A stretch of 44,805 nt of DNA. Source: Ardenticatenaceae bacterium. GTDB taxonomy: Bacteria > Chloroflexota > Anaerolineae > Promineifilales > Promineifilaceae. Each line of letters starts with the position of its first letter. Position 1 is the stretch's first letter. Below, piece by piece: positions 25,858 through 35,370 of this stretch. The stretch lies in the NCBI GenBank assembly GCA_011525915.1, contig WYBM01000084.1:1-44805 (forward strand). The letters run 5' to 3'. The translations under genes and the position numbers were made by a program. Below the pieces are notes generated by a model. It saw only the letters and a program-made list of their open reading frames with translations. It was not told where the DNA came from and searched no databases.

Positions 25858-28800
25858 ATGACCATCATGTACAAACCTGCATCAAAAACCACCATCCTTC
25901 ACCATCGGCAACTGCCCATTGCCCTGGCAAGCCTTTTCATAAGCTTCTTGTTGCTGGTGGGGCTGGGTCAATGGCTGCCATCGGTAGCCGCGTACCTGGT
26001 TCCGCCAGTCGTAGATGATCAGACGTTCTCCGTGTTAGAGAACAGCGCTGCGGGCACCATTGTAGGCACGGTGGTGGCCACCGACGCCCTGACCTATACC
26101 ATCATCGCCGGGAACGAATTGGGAGCCTTTGCCATCAACAGCGGGAATGGCCTGCTGACGGTGGCCGACGGCACCCAAATTGACTACGAAACTACCCCGG
26201 TTTTTAACCTGACGGTCCAGGTGGCCAACAACGAAGGCACCGATACTGGGGTGATGACCATTAACGTCATCAACGTGAATGATGCCCCGGTGATGGAAGA
26301 CCAGACCTTTGCTGTGCCCGAAAACAGCCCCAACGGCACGGCCGTAGGCACCCTTGTTGCCACAGACCCCGACGGTAATCCCCTCACCTATGCCATTCTT
26401 TTTGGCAACACAGGCGGAACCTTTGCCTTACATACCACATCAGGTCTGCTGACCGTGGCCAATAATACCCTGCTAGACTTTGAAACCAATCCGGTCTTCA
26501 CTCTCTTTGTCATGGTCAGCGATGGTGGTCTGATGGACACCGCCATCATTACCATTAACGTCTTAGACGCCAACGACCCCCCCACGGCCGTGGCCGACGC
26601 CTATACCCTGGCGGAAAACACCACCCTCAACGTGGCCGCCCCTGGTATACTAGCCAATGACAGCGATCAGGAGGGAGATCCATTAACAGCCATGCTGGAC
26701 ACTCTGCCGGCCAATGGCGCCCTGACCCTCAACGCCAACGGCAGTTTCAGTTACACACCCAATGCAGGCTATAATGGCTCAGACAGCTTTACCTACTTCG
26801 CCAATGACGGCTCCGCCAATTCCCCATTGGCAGCTACTGTTACCCTCACCATCACCGGCGTCAATGACCCGCCCCTGACCGGTGACGATGCCTATACGAC
26901 GGCCATCAACACCCCCCTGGCCGTACCTGCTCCGGGTGTGCTGGCCAATGACGCCGACCCGGAAAATGATCCCCTCACGGCCGTGTTAGACACCCCAGCC
27001 GCCAATGGCACAGTCAACCTGGCCAGCAGCGGCGCCTTTGTCTACACCCCCACCTTAAACTTCGTCGGTGTGGACACCTTCGCCTACCACGCCGAAGACA
27101 GCGCGCCGCTGGCCTCAGCCGTCACCTGGGTCACCATCACCGTCACCAACCAGGCGCCTACGGCCGTGGATGACCTGTATACCACACCGGAAGACACCCC
27201 CCTGAGCATCACAGCGCCGGGGGTACTGGCCAATGATTCTGATCCGGAAGGGGGCGCGCTGACGGCCGTGCTCAACAGTGGACCCAGCAATGGCGCTCTT
27301 TCTCTGACCAGTAACGGCGCTTTTGTCTATACCCCCACGTTAAACTTTGCCGGGACTGACAGCTTCACCTACCATGCCCAGGATGAGGAGCCGCTGGCCT
27401 CCAATGTGGCTACCGTTACCATTACCGTCACCAACCAGAATGACCCTCCCGTGGCCAACGACGCCACCTTTAATGTGGACGAAAACAGCGCCAACGGCAC
27501 GGCCGTGGGTACCGTCACCGCCACTGATCTGGACGGCGATCCCCTCACCTTCACCATCACCGGCGGCAACACCAACAACGCTTTTGCCATTGGCAGCAGC
27601 TCTGGCCAGATCACGGTCAACAACAGCGCTGCTCTGAACTTTGAAACCACGCCCATTTTTGTGTTGACGGTGCGTGTGCAAGACCCCGGCGGCCTAAACG
27701 ACACCGCTGCCATCACCATCAACCTGAATGACGTCAACGAAGCGCCCACCGCCTTTGATGATGCCTTTACCATCCCGGAAAACAGCGCCAACGGCAGCAG
27801 CGTAGGCACGGTGACAGCCACAGACCCAGACGCGGGCGACACGCTCACCTATGGCATCATGGCCGGCAACACCGGCAGCACCTTTGCCATCAACGGCGGC
27901 ACGGGGGAGATCACGGTGAATGATAACACCCTGCTAGACTTTGAAACCAACCCCACCTTTGTGCTCACCGTGCGCGTAACAGACACCGGCGGCCTGGCCG
28001 ATGATGCTCAGATCACCATTAATGTGACCAACGTGAATGAGTTTCCGCCAGACATCAACCCCCAAACCTTTGCCGTAGCCGAAGACGCCGCCAACGGCAC
28101 CATTGTGGGCACGGTGGTGGTCACAGACGCCGATGGCTTGGACACCTTCACCTTTGTCATTCTGGGTGGCGACCCCAACGGCGTCTTTAGCATTACCAAC
28201 GCCGGGGTTATTGCCGTGGCCGACAACAGCACCTTAGACTACGAAACCACACCCAGTTATGGTCTGAACGTACAGGTGGCCGACAGTGGGAATCTGACAG
28301 ACACGGCCGTCATGACCATCAACATCCTTGACGCCAACGACCCCCCACTTATCACTGATAATGATCTGACCGTCACCCCTGGCAGCGTTCAAGAAACAGA
28401 AACCATCACCCTCACTGGCGTTTTCATTGACCAGGACGGCGGCGACGCCCATACCATCACCATCCTCTGGGACGATGGCACCAGCGACGTTCTTAACCTG
28501 ATCGCTGGCGTCACCAGCTTCACGGCCACGCACACCTACCAGGATGATCCCCCTGGCTTGCCAGACGACTACCTCATTGACGTGACGGTGGCCGACGCTG
28601 TCACCAGCGCCTCAGCCAACGCCACCGCCACAGTCACCAACGCTGCCCCCACCCTGGGCAGCATAATGGCCAACCCGGCTGTTCTGGATGAAGGCCAGGC
28701 CATCACCCTCACCGGCACATTTACCGAGGTCAGCCCTCTAGACAGCTTTACCCTGCTGGTAGATTGGGGTGATGGCGCTGTAGAAAGCTTTAATTATGCC

Positions 28801-30090
28801 GCCGGGTCCAACAACTTCCAGGAAACGCATACCTACCAGGACAACTACAACCCGGCCACGATTCTGGTGACTATTACCGATGATGACGATGGCAGTGATG
28901 TGGGCGGTACGGCCGTGACCGTTAACAACCTGCCGCCCACAGCTGATGCCGGGCCTGACCTGATCGTGTTGGACGGGTCCGCGGCAAACTTTAACGGCAC
29001 GGCCAATGACCCCGGCGCTGGAGACACCCACACCTTTGATTGGGCCTTTGGTGACGGCAGCGGCACCTCGGGCACGCTGACCCCCAGCCATATTTACCCC
29101 GGCGTGGGCGTCTACACCGCTACCCTGACCGTCACAGACGATGATGGCGCCAGCGCCTTGGACACAGCCAGGGTCAACGTCATCTCGCCCTCTGACCTGG
29201 TTGGCCAGAAAACGGTCAGCGGCAGCTTTACTGAAGGCGGCGCGGTACTGTATACCATTGTCCTCTCCAATACAGGGGCTACAGCCCAGTTAGATAACCC
29301 CGGCGACGAGTTTGTAGACATGCTACCGGCTGAACTGCTGTTGACCAACGCCCAGATCAGCAGCGGCGGCGGCACGCTGGGGGTTATCACCGCCACCAAC
29401 ACCGTCACCTGGAGCGGCGCTATACCGGCCGGTGGCAGTATCATCCTGGAGCTAACCGCCACCATTTTGCCCGGCTTCCGCGGCCAGACAGTCAGCAACC
29501 AGGGTCAGATTTTTTATGACGCCGATGGCAATGGCGACAATGAAGCCAACACCTACACCGATGACCCCACCCAGCCCGGCACATTTGACCCGACGACGTT
29601 TACCATTCAGGAACTCTATTTTGTCCACCTGCCGGTGATTTTGCACACATACGCCACAGCGCCCGACCTGGTGGTGACAAGTATGAGCGCCAGCAGCAAT
29701 TTGATCCAGGTGACCATTGAAAACCAGGGCACGGCCGTGACGCCCAACGGCTTCTGGGTGGACTTTTATATCAACCCCAGCCCCCCGCCAACGGGTGCCA
29801 ACCAACTGTGGTATGACCTGGCCAGCGAAGGCATTGCCTGGGGTGTTACCGCGCTGTTAGCGCCGGGTCAATCGCTGACACTGGTTTACAGCACCGCACC
29901 GGGCGCGCCTAACCAGTACTTTGTGGCCGAGGAAAGCCTGTACAGCGGCACCCTCCCTGCTGGAACGCTGGTTTATGTGCAGGTAGATTCAGCGCGGGAA
30001 GGGGTGGCCTATGGTGGCATTTTGGAAACCCACGAAATAACCGGTGGGCCTTATAACAATATCATGTCAGGTACAGCTGTGGCCCCTTAA
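25858..30090 (+). CDS. Giant secreted adhesin-like protein (cadherin, Ig-like, PKD, DUF11, CARDB)
   Basis: The product has 1410 residues with a signal peptide (about 1-46). Domains in order: cadherin-like at about 51 and 143; Ig/VCBS-like (DAYTL...LANDSD...FSYTP) at 241, 338 and 433; cadherin-like at 530, 630 and 731; two Ig/PKD-like domains at 830 and 930; PKD at 1027 (DWAFGDGSGTSG); DUF11 at about 1112-1200; and a CARDB-like domain at about 1268-1360. Cadherin domains end in VNDAPV, ANDPPT or similar calcium-binding linkers and carry LDFETNPVF motifs. There is no C-terminal anchor or LPXTG. It is likely an extracellular adhesive or matrix protein stiffened by calcium. Several repeat units are near-identical at DNA level, which points to recent duplication. 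Eight ACGGCCGT copies lie between 26338 and 28916, many encoding TAV. Confidence 0.87.
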   Translation: MTIMYKPASKTTILHHRQLPIALASLFISFLLLVGLGQWLPSVAAYLVPPVVDDQTFSVLENSAAGTIVGTVVATDALTYTIIAGNELGAFAINSGNGLLTVADGTQIDYETTPVFNLTVQVANNEGTDTGVMTINVINVNDAPVMEDQTFAVPENSPNGTAVGTLVATDPDGNPLTYAILFGNTGGTFALHTTSGLLTVANNTLLDFETNPVFTLFVMVSDGGLMDTAIITINVLDANDPPTAVADAYTLAENTTLNVAAPGILANDSDQEGDPLTAMLDTLPANGALTLNANGSFSYTPNAGYNGSDSFTYFANDGSANSPLAATVTLTITGVNDPPLTGDDAYTTAINTPLAVPAPGVLANDADPENDPLTAVLDTPAANGTVNLASSGAFVYTPTLNFVGVDTFAYHAEDSAPLASAVTWVTITVTNQAPTAVDDLYTTPEDTPLSITAPGVLANDSDPEGGALTAVLNSGPSNGALSLTSNGAFVYTPTLNFAGTDSFTYHAQDEEPLASNVATVTITVTNQNDPPVANDATFNVDENSANGTAVGTVTATDLDGDPLTFTITGGNTNNAFAIGSSSGQITVNNSAALNFETTPIFVLTVRVQDPGGLNDTAAITINLNDVNEAPTAFDDAFTIPENSANGSSVGTVTATDPDAGDTLTYGIMAGNTGSTFAINGGTGEITVNDNTLLDFETNPTFVLTVRVTDTGGLADDAQITINVTNVNEFPPDINPQTFAVAEDAANGTIVGTVVVTDADGLDTFTFVILGGDPNGVFSITNAGVIAVADNSTLDYETTPSYGLNVQVADSGNLTDTAVMTINILDANDPPLITDNDLTVTPGSVQETETITLTGVFIDQDGGDAHTITILWDDGTSDVLNLIAGVTSFTATHTYQDDPPGLPDDYLIDVTVADAVTSASANATATVTNAAPTLGSIMANPAVLDEGQAITLTGTFTEVSPLDSFTLLVDWGDGAVESFNYAAGSNNFQETHTYQDNYNPATILVTITDDDDGSDVGGTAVTVNNLPPTADAGPDLIVLDGSAANFNGTANDPGAGDTHTFDWAFGDGSGTSGTLTPSHIYPGVGVYTATLTVTDDDGASALDTARVNVISPSDLVGQKTVSGSFTEGGAVLYTIVLSNTGATAQLDNPGDEFVDMLPAELLLTNAQISSGGGTLGVITATNTVTWSGAIPAGGSIILELTATILPGFRGQTVSNQGQIFYDADGNGDNEANTYTDDPTQPGTFDPTTFTIQELYFVHLPVILHTYATAPDLVVTSMSASSNLIQVTIENQGTAVTPNGFWVDFYINPSPPPTGANQLWYDLASEGIAWGVTALLAPGQSLTLVYSTAPGAPNQYFVAEESLYSGTLPAGTLVYVQVDSAREGVAYGGILETHEITGGPYNNIMSGTAVAP

Positions 30091-30110
30091 CCTGTAACCT
30101 GTTTATCCCC

Positions 30111-30149
30111 GGTGGCTGTCACTTTTAAGGGTGGCAGTCACCTTTAGTT
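30111..30149 (+). terminator. Terminator after the giant secreted protein
   Basis: A 12-pair stem with two G-T pairs (30111-30122 with 30131-30142) is followed by TTTAGTTA. It lies 20 bases after the stop of the upstream gene. Confidence 0.65.
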
Positions 30150-30197
30150 AGATGGTTCCTTATAGTATTATCTACTCTTCAATAAAGGATATAAAGC

Positions 30198-30734
30198 ATG
30201 ACCAAGAAATTTTTAGATAATCATTCGCTTTCTATCATGGCAGCCGGGGTCGCCTTTCTGGTGTTGGCCGCACTCATGCTGCCCATCTTTGCCACAGCTC
30301 AGGAAGGCGACCTGCCGCCACGCGGCGGTGACCCGCCCACAGCCACGCCCGTGCCCGAAGCCACGGCCGTGCCGGAAGCCAAACCAGCGCCAAGCGGCAG
30401 CCGTTTGCAGCTTCACGTCCATTACGGCTCCAACTGGCCCTGGCACCTTATGGCCTGGCAGGAACTATGGACCGAAGTGCAGTGGACAGACGGCCAGGCA
30501 TGGTTTGTGGTTGAAGGCTGGCGCGGTCATATGGACACCATCACCCGGGCGGCAGACGGCCGTTGGGTCAGCGCGCGTGAATGGTGGGTAGATAACAAAG
30601 ACTTTAACACTGGTCCTTTCCGTTGGGTCGTTTATGCGCATGAGGGCGGTGCGGTGCTGGCCACCAGTGACACGTTTATGCTGCCCGCACGTGGCGGTGA
30701 AACGATGATCATTGACCAGACAGTGGGCGAGTGA
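30198..30734 (+). CDS. Secreted or membrane-anchored small protein, unknown domain
   Basis: The product has 178 residues. An N-terminal signal or anchor helix (about 14-34) is followed by a Pro/Ala/Thr/Glu-rich linker (about 42-70, PVPEATAVPEAKPAPSG). The C-terminal domain of about 105 residues is rich in Trp (WPWHLMAWQELWTEVQW, EGWRGH, REWWVD). It appears to be a compact beta fold exposed outside the cell. I do not recognise a family. The gene is bracketed by two hairpins (30111-30149 and 30762-30790), so it is probably transcribed alone. Two ACGGCCGT copies fall in it. Confidence 0.65.
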   Translation: MTKKFLDNHSLSIMAAGVAFLVLAALMLPIFATAQEGDLPPRGGDPPTATPVPEATAVPEAKPAPSGSRLQLHVHYGSNWPWHLMAWQELWTEVQWTDGQAWFVVEGWRGHMDTITRAADGRWVSAREWWVDNKDFNTGPFRWVVYAHEGGAVLATSDTFMLPARGGETMIIDQTVGE

Positions 30735-30761
30735 GTGGTCTATCATTGGTAATCGGTAACC

Positions 30762-30790
30762 GGCAATCGGTTTATTTGCCGCCGATTGCT
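30762..30790 (+). terminator. Hairpin after the small secreted protein
   Basis: GCAATCGG (30763-30770) pairs with CCGATTGC (30782-30789) across an 11-base loop, 28 bases after the stop. A weak T-rich stretch (CCCTTTGTT) follows. Confidence 0.4.
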
Positions 30791-30900
30791 GCCCTTTGTT
30801 GCCAGAAAAGTCACCTGTGGTTTAATTCATGTTTGCTGCCTGGGGAGTCTGCCCCAGGCCCTGTGTTTTAGCAGCGACAAACCACCGCAGGATGATAACG

Positions 30901-31818
30901 ATGACTAGACCCTTTGCAGCAGATTTACATAATCACACGAACGCCTCAGACGGCGAATATACCCCCACAGCACTGGTACAGGCGGCGGCAGCCATGAATC
31001 TGGCCGCTGTAGGGGTCACTGATCATGACACGCTTCATGGTCTGGATGAAGCGCTGGCTGCCGCAGAGGCAGTGGGGATTCAGGTTGTGCCAGGTGTAGA
31101 GGTGTCGTTAAGGTTTCGACGGCCGTCCTTCACCGGCACGCTCCACTATCTGCTTTACATCCCCTACCGGTTGTTAGCTGATGGTTCCTTTCGCCAGATG
31201 GCCGCCGACATTTTCAGCCAGGGGCGCGGCGGCGGCCTGGTGCGGGCACGTGTCGCGGCCATCAATGAGCTGTTTGGCCCTCAGGGGAAAACACCCTTGC
31301 TGCAACGTGACCTGACGGCCGTAGAGATTGAAGCCCTGGCCCCCAACGTCACCCGCCGCCATTTTGCCCTGGCCCTCGCAGAAAATCACGGTCTGGACCG
31401 GGGGCAGGTAAACCAGCTCATTGGCAATGACAGCCCGGCTTACGTGCCCTCGGGCATTGATCCGGCGCAGTTAACGCCGCTGCTGCACGCTTACCCTCAG
31501 TTGGTGCGTGTTCTGGCCCACCCGGCGGCTGGCTCTTTCCCTGGTAAAAGTTTGTACAACGAAGTGCTGCCGCCCATTGAGATCGTCGAGCAGCTGCTGC
31601 CCGAATTTTTAGATGATCATGTGTTAGGCCTGGATGGGCTGGAAGTACACTACCCCGGCCACGCCCCAGCGCATGAGGCACTGATGGCCAACTGGGCACA
31701 GCGTTACGGCTTGATGATGACCGGGGGGTCAGACTGCCATGATCAGGTACAACGGCCGTTGGGTGTGACCGGCGTCTCCCAGGCAGAATTAGACGCCCTG
31801 CAGCAGCGCCTGGCATAA
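30901..31818 (+). CDS. PHP-domain phosphoesterase (TrpH/YciV-like)
   Basis: The product has 305 residues from ATG 30901, preceded by AGGATG; ATG 30892 and an upstream ATG 30829 are less likely. The N-terminal PHP motifs are clear: ADLHNHTNASDGEY (metal-binding His pair), GVTDHDTLHGL and PGVEVSL. The last motif GGSDCHD and a His in RVLAHPA complete the metal site. This family (RNase AM / 3',5'-nucleotide phosphatase type) hydrolyses phosphate esters of short RNAs or nucleoside bisphosphates using two or three divalent metals in the cytoplasm. An insertion of about 100 residues follows the third motif, as is usual for TrpH-like proteins. The exact substrate is not determined. Confidence 0.82.
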   Translation: MTRPFAADLHNHTNASDGEYTPTALVQAAAAMNLAAVGVTDHDTLHGLDEALAAAEAVGIQVVPGVEVSLRFRRPSFTGTLHYLLYIPYRLLADGSFRQMAADIFSQGRGGGLVRARVAAINELFGPQGKTPLLQRDLTAVEIEALAPNVTRRHFALALAENHGLDRGQVNQLIGNDSPAYVPSGIDPAQLTPLLHAYPQLVRVLAHPAAGSFPGKSLYNEVLPPIEIVEQLLPEFLDDHVLGLDGLEVHYPGHAPAHEALMANWAQRYGLMMTGGSDCHDQVQRPLGVTGVSQAELDALQQRLA

Positions 31819-31820
31819 AC

Positions 31821-31842
31821 AAAAGGGGCATGGCATCATGCC
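31821..31842 (-). terminator. Terminator of the minus-strand lipoprotein
   Basis: Read on the minus strand, GGCATG/CATGCC (31837-31842 with 31827-31832, loop of four) is followed by CCTTTTGTTT. It starts seven bases after the lipoprotein stop. Confidence 0.7.
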
Positions 31843-31848
31843 GCCTGA

Positions 31849-33039
31849 TCACGGCCCAGATTCCACACCAATACTCACAATGGTCAGCCCATGTTGTTCA
31901 CCAACAGCCACACCAACTGATTCCTGGTCAGCTTTGGTAAACTCCATCATTGTCAAGATAATGCCTTGTTGTTCCTCCACATAGGTGGCTGTTTGTGACC
32001 AGCCGTTCTCTTCAAAGTAGCTTTTGTAAATTGCCAGCATCTCTTTAACCGGGGCAGAGGTTGTAAATACGATAAGAGAATCGTTTTCTAAAGCTATTTC
32101 CGCATCTTCGGGCAGCGGGATATCAAAGACAAATGTAGGCTCATTGACCTGCTCAGGTATTTCAATCTCTACGGGAACATTGATGTCTTTGATTTGTTCC
32201 ACAAAGTGAACTTGAATTTGAACATCATCTAGCTCCACCTTAAAATCCATTTCAAGCCGGACGGGGAGCTGCTGTCCGGCTATAGGCATTAACCATATTT
32301 TGAAATCAGCTTGTTCTACCTGCCCTCCGAACTCTTCCAGGGTAATGCCCTTAGAGTTTGTCGCCCCGGCAAAACTCACCTGACTGAAGCTATAAATTTG
32401 GGCGGGACTGCCCAAATAGGTGCTTTCGGAAAGTACACATTCTGCTTCCGCCAGGTTGTTTACCAGGGCAGGTTGTAAAAACTGCCTATCTGTAAAACGC
32501 TTTAATAAATTTTTCCCCATCTGGCCTTCAAATACCTTCCAGGTTTCATCAGGCGGCATTTGCAGATAAAGCCGGTCTTCAACCATCACCATATGTATCT
32601 CACTCTCTTGCAAGCCTGTAACCTCCATCCAGGCGTCTATTGAATCCATATGGCTTTCACTAAATGTAACACGCATATCCATGGTCATCGCCATGACTTT
32701 GCGGAGGCTGAGCGGATCCACAAAGTCAGCGTCAACGACAGCGCGATAAGTGTCCAGCGTTGTCAGAGACAACATCCCTTCACGCAGTTGTGTAATATCA
32801 CAGGTTTGTGGGGTAGGGGTGAAGGTAGGGGTATGGGTAAGCGTTGGTGCTGGCGTCGATGTTAAAGTTGGGGGCGGTGTGGGCGTAAAAGTGAGGGTAG
32901 CTGTGGCTGTCGCCGAGGGTGTAGCGCTCACGGCCGTAACCGCTATCACAACTTCGGGATTTGCCTGACCATTCGCCGAACATGCCGCCGTCAACAACAG
33001 AACAATGATAACCACCGGTAATAAATGTTTATAATTCAT
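31849..33039 (-). CDS. Lipoprotein with Thr/Pro-rich linker (LppX/LolA-like fold suspected)
   Basis: The product has 396 residues. The lipobox LTAAC puts the acylated Cys at 20. Residues about 38-78 are a Thr/Pro/Ala-rich spacer (TPTPPPTLTSTPAPTLT). The mature domain (about 80-310) has the pattern of LppX/LprG or LolA-like beta cups (VDADFVDPLSLRKVMAMTMDMRV, MVMVEDRLYLQMPPDETW), which carry lipids in other bacteria. The C-terminal 80 residues form a separate domain (LIVFTTSAPVKEMLAIYKSYF). It is exposed outside the membrane. It converges on the PHP gene. A lipid-carrier role is only suspected from the fold pattern. Confidence 0.65.
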   Translation of the reverse strand: MNYKHLLPVVIIVLLLTAACSANGQANPEVVIAVTAVSATPSATATATLTFTPTPPPTLTSTPAPTLTHTPTFTPTPQTCDITQLREGMLSLTTLDTYRAVVDADFVDPLSLRKVMAMTMDMRVTFSESHMDSIDAWMEVTGLQESEIHMVMVEDRLYLQMPPDETWKVFEGQMGKNLLKRFTDRQFLQPALVNNLAEAECVLSESTYLGSPAQIYSFSQVSFAGATNSKGITLEEFGGQVEQADFKIWLMPIAGQQLPVRLEMDFKVELDDVQIQVHFVEQIKDINVPVEIEIPEQVNEPTFVFDIPLPEDAEIALENDSLIVFTTSAPVKEMLAIYKSYFEENGWSQTATYVEEQQGIILTMMEFTKADQESVGVAVGEQHGLTIVSIGVESGP

Positions 33040-33287
33040 TTTTTAGCCATCCAAAGATAACAAACATACTATTTGCGCTTTCATCTTCCTCTTGACGTCT
33101 ATCCTCGTTCATGACGTCCAACCATACCGGCGAGCTACACGGTAGGCTTTTATTAAACAACGCAACGTGTCAAAATGCTTCTTCATTCATCTAATACACA
33201 TCCTGACAACCATATGGACCAAGTGTAAAACAGCATGTGAGAAACGGCCAACAGTTGGCAGCAATTGTGCTAGAATCAGCCACAGCT

Positions 33288-34184
33288 ATGGAAGCAATAA
33301 ACATCACCTGGGCCTGGCCCTGGCGTTGGGGTGCTACGGCCGTTATCCTGATCATGGCATGCCTGTATGGGCGCGGCTGGCGGCACGGCCGTGCCATGTT
33401 CCCTCAGGCAGCCTCCCCCGTCAAACCCGTCCTGTTTGCCTGTGGTATGGTCCTGCTGGCCATTGCCTGGCTTTCCCCGTTGAACCACCTGGCTACCCAG
33501 CTTTTTTCCGCACGCGTGGTACAGCGCATCTTATTGATAGGACTGGTCCCTTTTTTGGTACTGCTCAGCAACCCTGTGCCAGTGTTTTTTGCCGCCTTGC
33601 CCACTGAAAGGCAGGCCCAGTTACAGCGAATACCTGCCGGCCGTCCTCGCTTATGGTCATGGCTGGTAAGTGCCACCAAACCCAGCATTGTGTGGCTCTT
33701 TTTTGTGTGTTCCGTCTGGTTATGGTATGACCCTCAGCTGCACCAGCACACCCTCACCTTTGCCTGGCTGCACAACCTGGAAACGACGCTCCTTTTCCTG
33801 GCTGCCCTGCTTTACTGGTGGCATATTCTGGCGGTAGCGCCGCATTTGCACCAACCGATGCATCCTGTGGTGCGCATCGTTTACGCCATCATGGGGTCGG
33901 GGCCGGTCAAATTCATAGGGTTGATCTTGCTGTTTTCCAACCAAACCATTTACAATTACCCTGCATCCTTACAATTTGATGGATTGCATATGGATGACCA
34001 AAGCCTGGGCGGTATGCTCATCTGGACGGTGGGTGGCATTGTGTTTACATGGACGGCCGTGTACCTCATCAGACAATGGCTTAGCCTGGAAGAAGATAAA
34101 CCTTACTTCCCCCCCGCCCTGTGGTCTACTGAAGAGGCCATGCTGGCCCCTGGCTTCGGCAAAAAGGTCAATCCGCCGCATTAA
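33288..34184 (+). CDS. CtaG-type cytochrome c oxidase assembly membrane protein
   Basis: The product has 298 residues from ATG 33288; a GTG at 33237 would add 17. It has about seven membrane helices. The pattern matches the caa3-CtaG family: AIAWLSPLNHLATQLFSARVVQRILL, then LVPFLVLLSNPV, then WLHNLETTLLFLAALLYWWHIL with its conserved His, and MGSGPVKFIGLILLFSNQTIY. Family members help load copper into caa3-type oxidases or are used in copper handling. No oxidase genes lie next to it, so its partner is elsewhere in the genome. Neither start has a clear ribosome site. Three ACGGCCGT copies lie within it. Confidence 0.85.
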   Translation: MEAINITWAWPWRWGATAVILIMACLYGRGWRHGRAMFPQAASPVKPVLFACGMVLLAIAWLSPLNHLATQLFSARVVQRILLIGLVPFLVLLSNPVPVFFAALPTERQAQLQRIPAGRPRLWSWLVSATKPSIVWLFFVCSVWLWYDPQLHQHTLTFAWLHNLETTLLFLAALLYWWHILAVAPHLHQPMHPVVRIVYAIMGSGPVKFIGLILLFSNQTIYNYPASLQFDGLHMDDQSLGGMLIWTVGGIVFTWTAVYLIRQWLSLEEDKPYFPPALWSTEEAMLAPGFGKKVNPPH

Positions 34185-34210
34185 CTTCAAAAATAGCTTT
34201 GGACTTTTGC

Positions 34211-34281
34211 CAAGTAATCAGTCATCAGTATCCAGTCCAGAAGAACACCCAACTGAATACTGATAACTGAACAGTAATCAC
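34211..34281. repeat. Dispersed ATCAGT/ACTGAT inverted repeat, third copy
   Basis: ATCAGTATCCAGT (34224-34236) pairs with ACTGAATACTGAT (34252-34264) with one mismatch. The outer words AGTAATCAGT and ACAGTAATCA flank it. It sits between ctaG and the next gene. Confidence 0.6.
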
Positions 34282-34347
34282 TTTAAACCACCAGGTTAAT
34301 GGTAAACGAGCCCCAAGGGCTCATCCGTTTTTAAACTTAGGAGCACA

Positions 34348-34857
34348 ATGCCCATGTCCAAATACGACGAGCTGACGAACCTTTACCGCCAAACCCGGCT
34401 CACCTTTCAACAATACGAAGACGAATGCGGTGCCTTTGCGCGCGAACTGGTCAACGGGTTGTTGGAATATATGGAATGGCCGCGCGACCAGGAAATCACG
34501 TATCTGGCCGTGGGACAAGAAATTGACGCTACCAACAAATTTTATGCCCTGGCCAGCGCCATGCAAATGGATAGTGAATCATTCTGGCACTTTGGCGTAG
34601 AACTACGCATTCAGGAAGCCAGCGGTGCTTATCCACTTTCGCTGATCTTGAGCTTCTTTATCAAAAAAATGGATACATTCTTCATTGTTAAGTTCGGCCC
34701 TCAAGGGCGTGAAATCAAAATCCCGGATAGCAAACGCGGCCAGTTAGAGCCCTTCTTTGAAGCTGTTTTTGTCCAGGTCAAAGAATTTTTTACCAAACGA
34801 TACGTCCAGGCCATTACCGGCAATGAAAAAGAGTTTGGTTTTATCACCCTGCTTTAG
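34348..34857 (+). CDS. Small cytoplasmic protein of unknown function
   Basis: The product has 169 residues, with no signal peptide or membrane segment. It is acidic and aromatic-rich, with a helical first third (YRQTRLTFQQYEDECGAFAREL) and a beta-rich middle (FWHFGVELRIQEASG, PLSLILSFFIKKMDTFFIVKF). I recognise no family or motif. The ribosome site AGGAG lies six bases before ATG 34348; a second ATG at 34354 is possible. Only two bases separate its stop from the next gene, so it is co-transcribed and probably translationally coupled with the gamma-carbonic-anhydrase-like protein. Confidence 0.75.
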   Translation: MPMSKYDELTNLYRQTRLTFQQYEDECGAFARELVNGLLEYMEWPRDQEITYLAVGQEIDATNKFYALASAMQMDSESFWHFGVELRIQEASGAYPLSLILSFFIKKMDTFFIVKFGPQGREIKIPDSKRGQLEPFFEAVFVQVKEFFTKRYVQAITGNEKEFGFITLL

Positions 34858-34859
34858 CT

Positions 34860-35366
34860 ATGAACCCCGAAAAAATCACCCCCACCATCCCCCATTCTGC
34901 CTGGGTTGCCGACACCGCCACCGTACGCGGCAACGTAACCCTGGGCGAACACGTCAGTGTCTGGTTTAGCGCCGTCTTACGCGGCGACGAGGCACCCATC
35001 ACCGTCGGCGACAACACCAATATTCAAGATGGCGCCGTACTGCATGTTTCCGAAGGTTCTCCCTGTGTGGTGGGCCCCAACGTCACCATTGGTCACGGGG
35101 CCATTGTACACGGCTGCACCGTGGATGACGGCGCGCTCATTGGCATGGGGGCTACTGTGCTGGATGGGGCCCATATTGGCGCGGGCGCTATGGTGGCCGC
35201 CGGGGCTGTTGTTTCGCCAGGTATGAGCGTGCCCCCCGGCACGTTGGCACGGGGCGTACCGGCTCGCATTTTTGGCCCACTAAATGCTCACCAGAAAACC
35301 TTGGGGCCCCGTGCCGTGCGCAACTACATCGCCCGCAAAGAAGCGTATCGTTCGGGCCAATATTAA
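34860..35366 (+). CDS. Gamma-carbonic-anhydrase-like hexapeptide protein (YrdA family)
   Basis: The product has 168 residues and forms a left-handed beta helix of hexapeptide repeats. The gamma-class metal site is present: His62 (AVLHV), His79 (TIGHG) and His84 (IVHGC). Arg41 and Asp43 (LRGDE), Gln56 and Asp58 (NIQDG) are also kept. These proteins form trimers that bind zinc or iron. Some are true carbonic anhydrases; others of this YrdA/PaaY type have little or other activity, so the reaction is uncertain. It follows the unknown small gene by two bases and precedes the RNA methyltransferase by four, making a three-gene operon. Confidence 0.88.
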   Translation: MNPEKITPTIPHSAWVADTATVRGNVTLGEHVSVWFSAVLRGDEAPITVGDNTNIQDGAVLHVSEGSPCVVGPNVTIGHGAIVHGCTVDDGALIGMGATVLDGAHIGAGAMVAAGAVVSPGMSVPPGTLARGVPARIFGPLNAHQKTLGPRAVRNYIARKEAYRSGQY

Positions 35367-35370
35367 GGCC

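Noticed and set aside
28738..29498. Long minus-strand frames opposite the giant secreted protein
   Set aside because: They mirror the repetitive Thr/Asp/Val-rich coding strand and have no start signals.
32800..32930. Repetitive stretch as a possible CRISPR or tandem array
   Set aside because: It is the coding sequence of a Thr/Pro-rich lipoprotein linker and has no repeat-spacer pattern.
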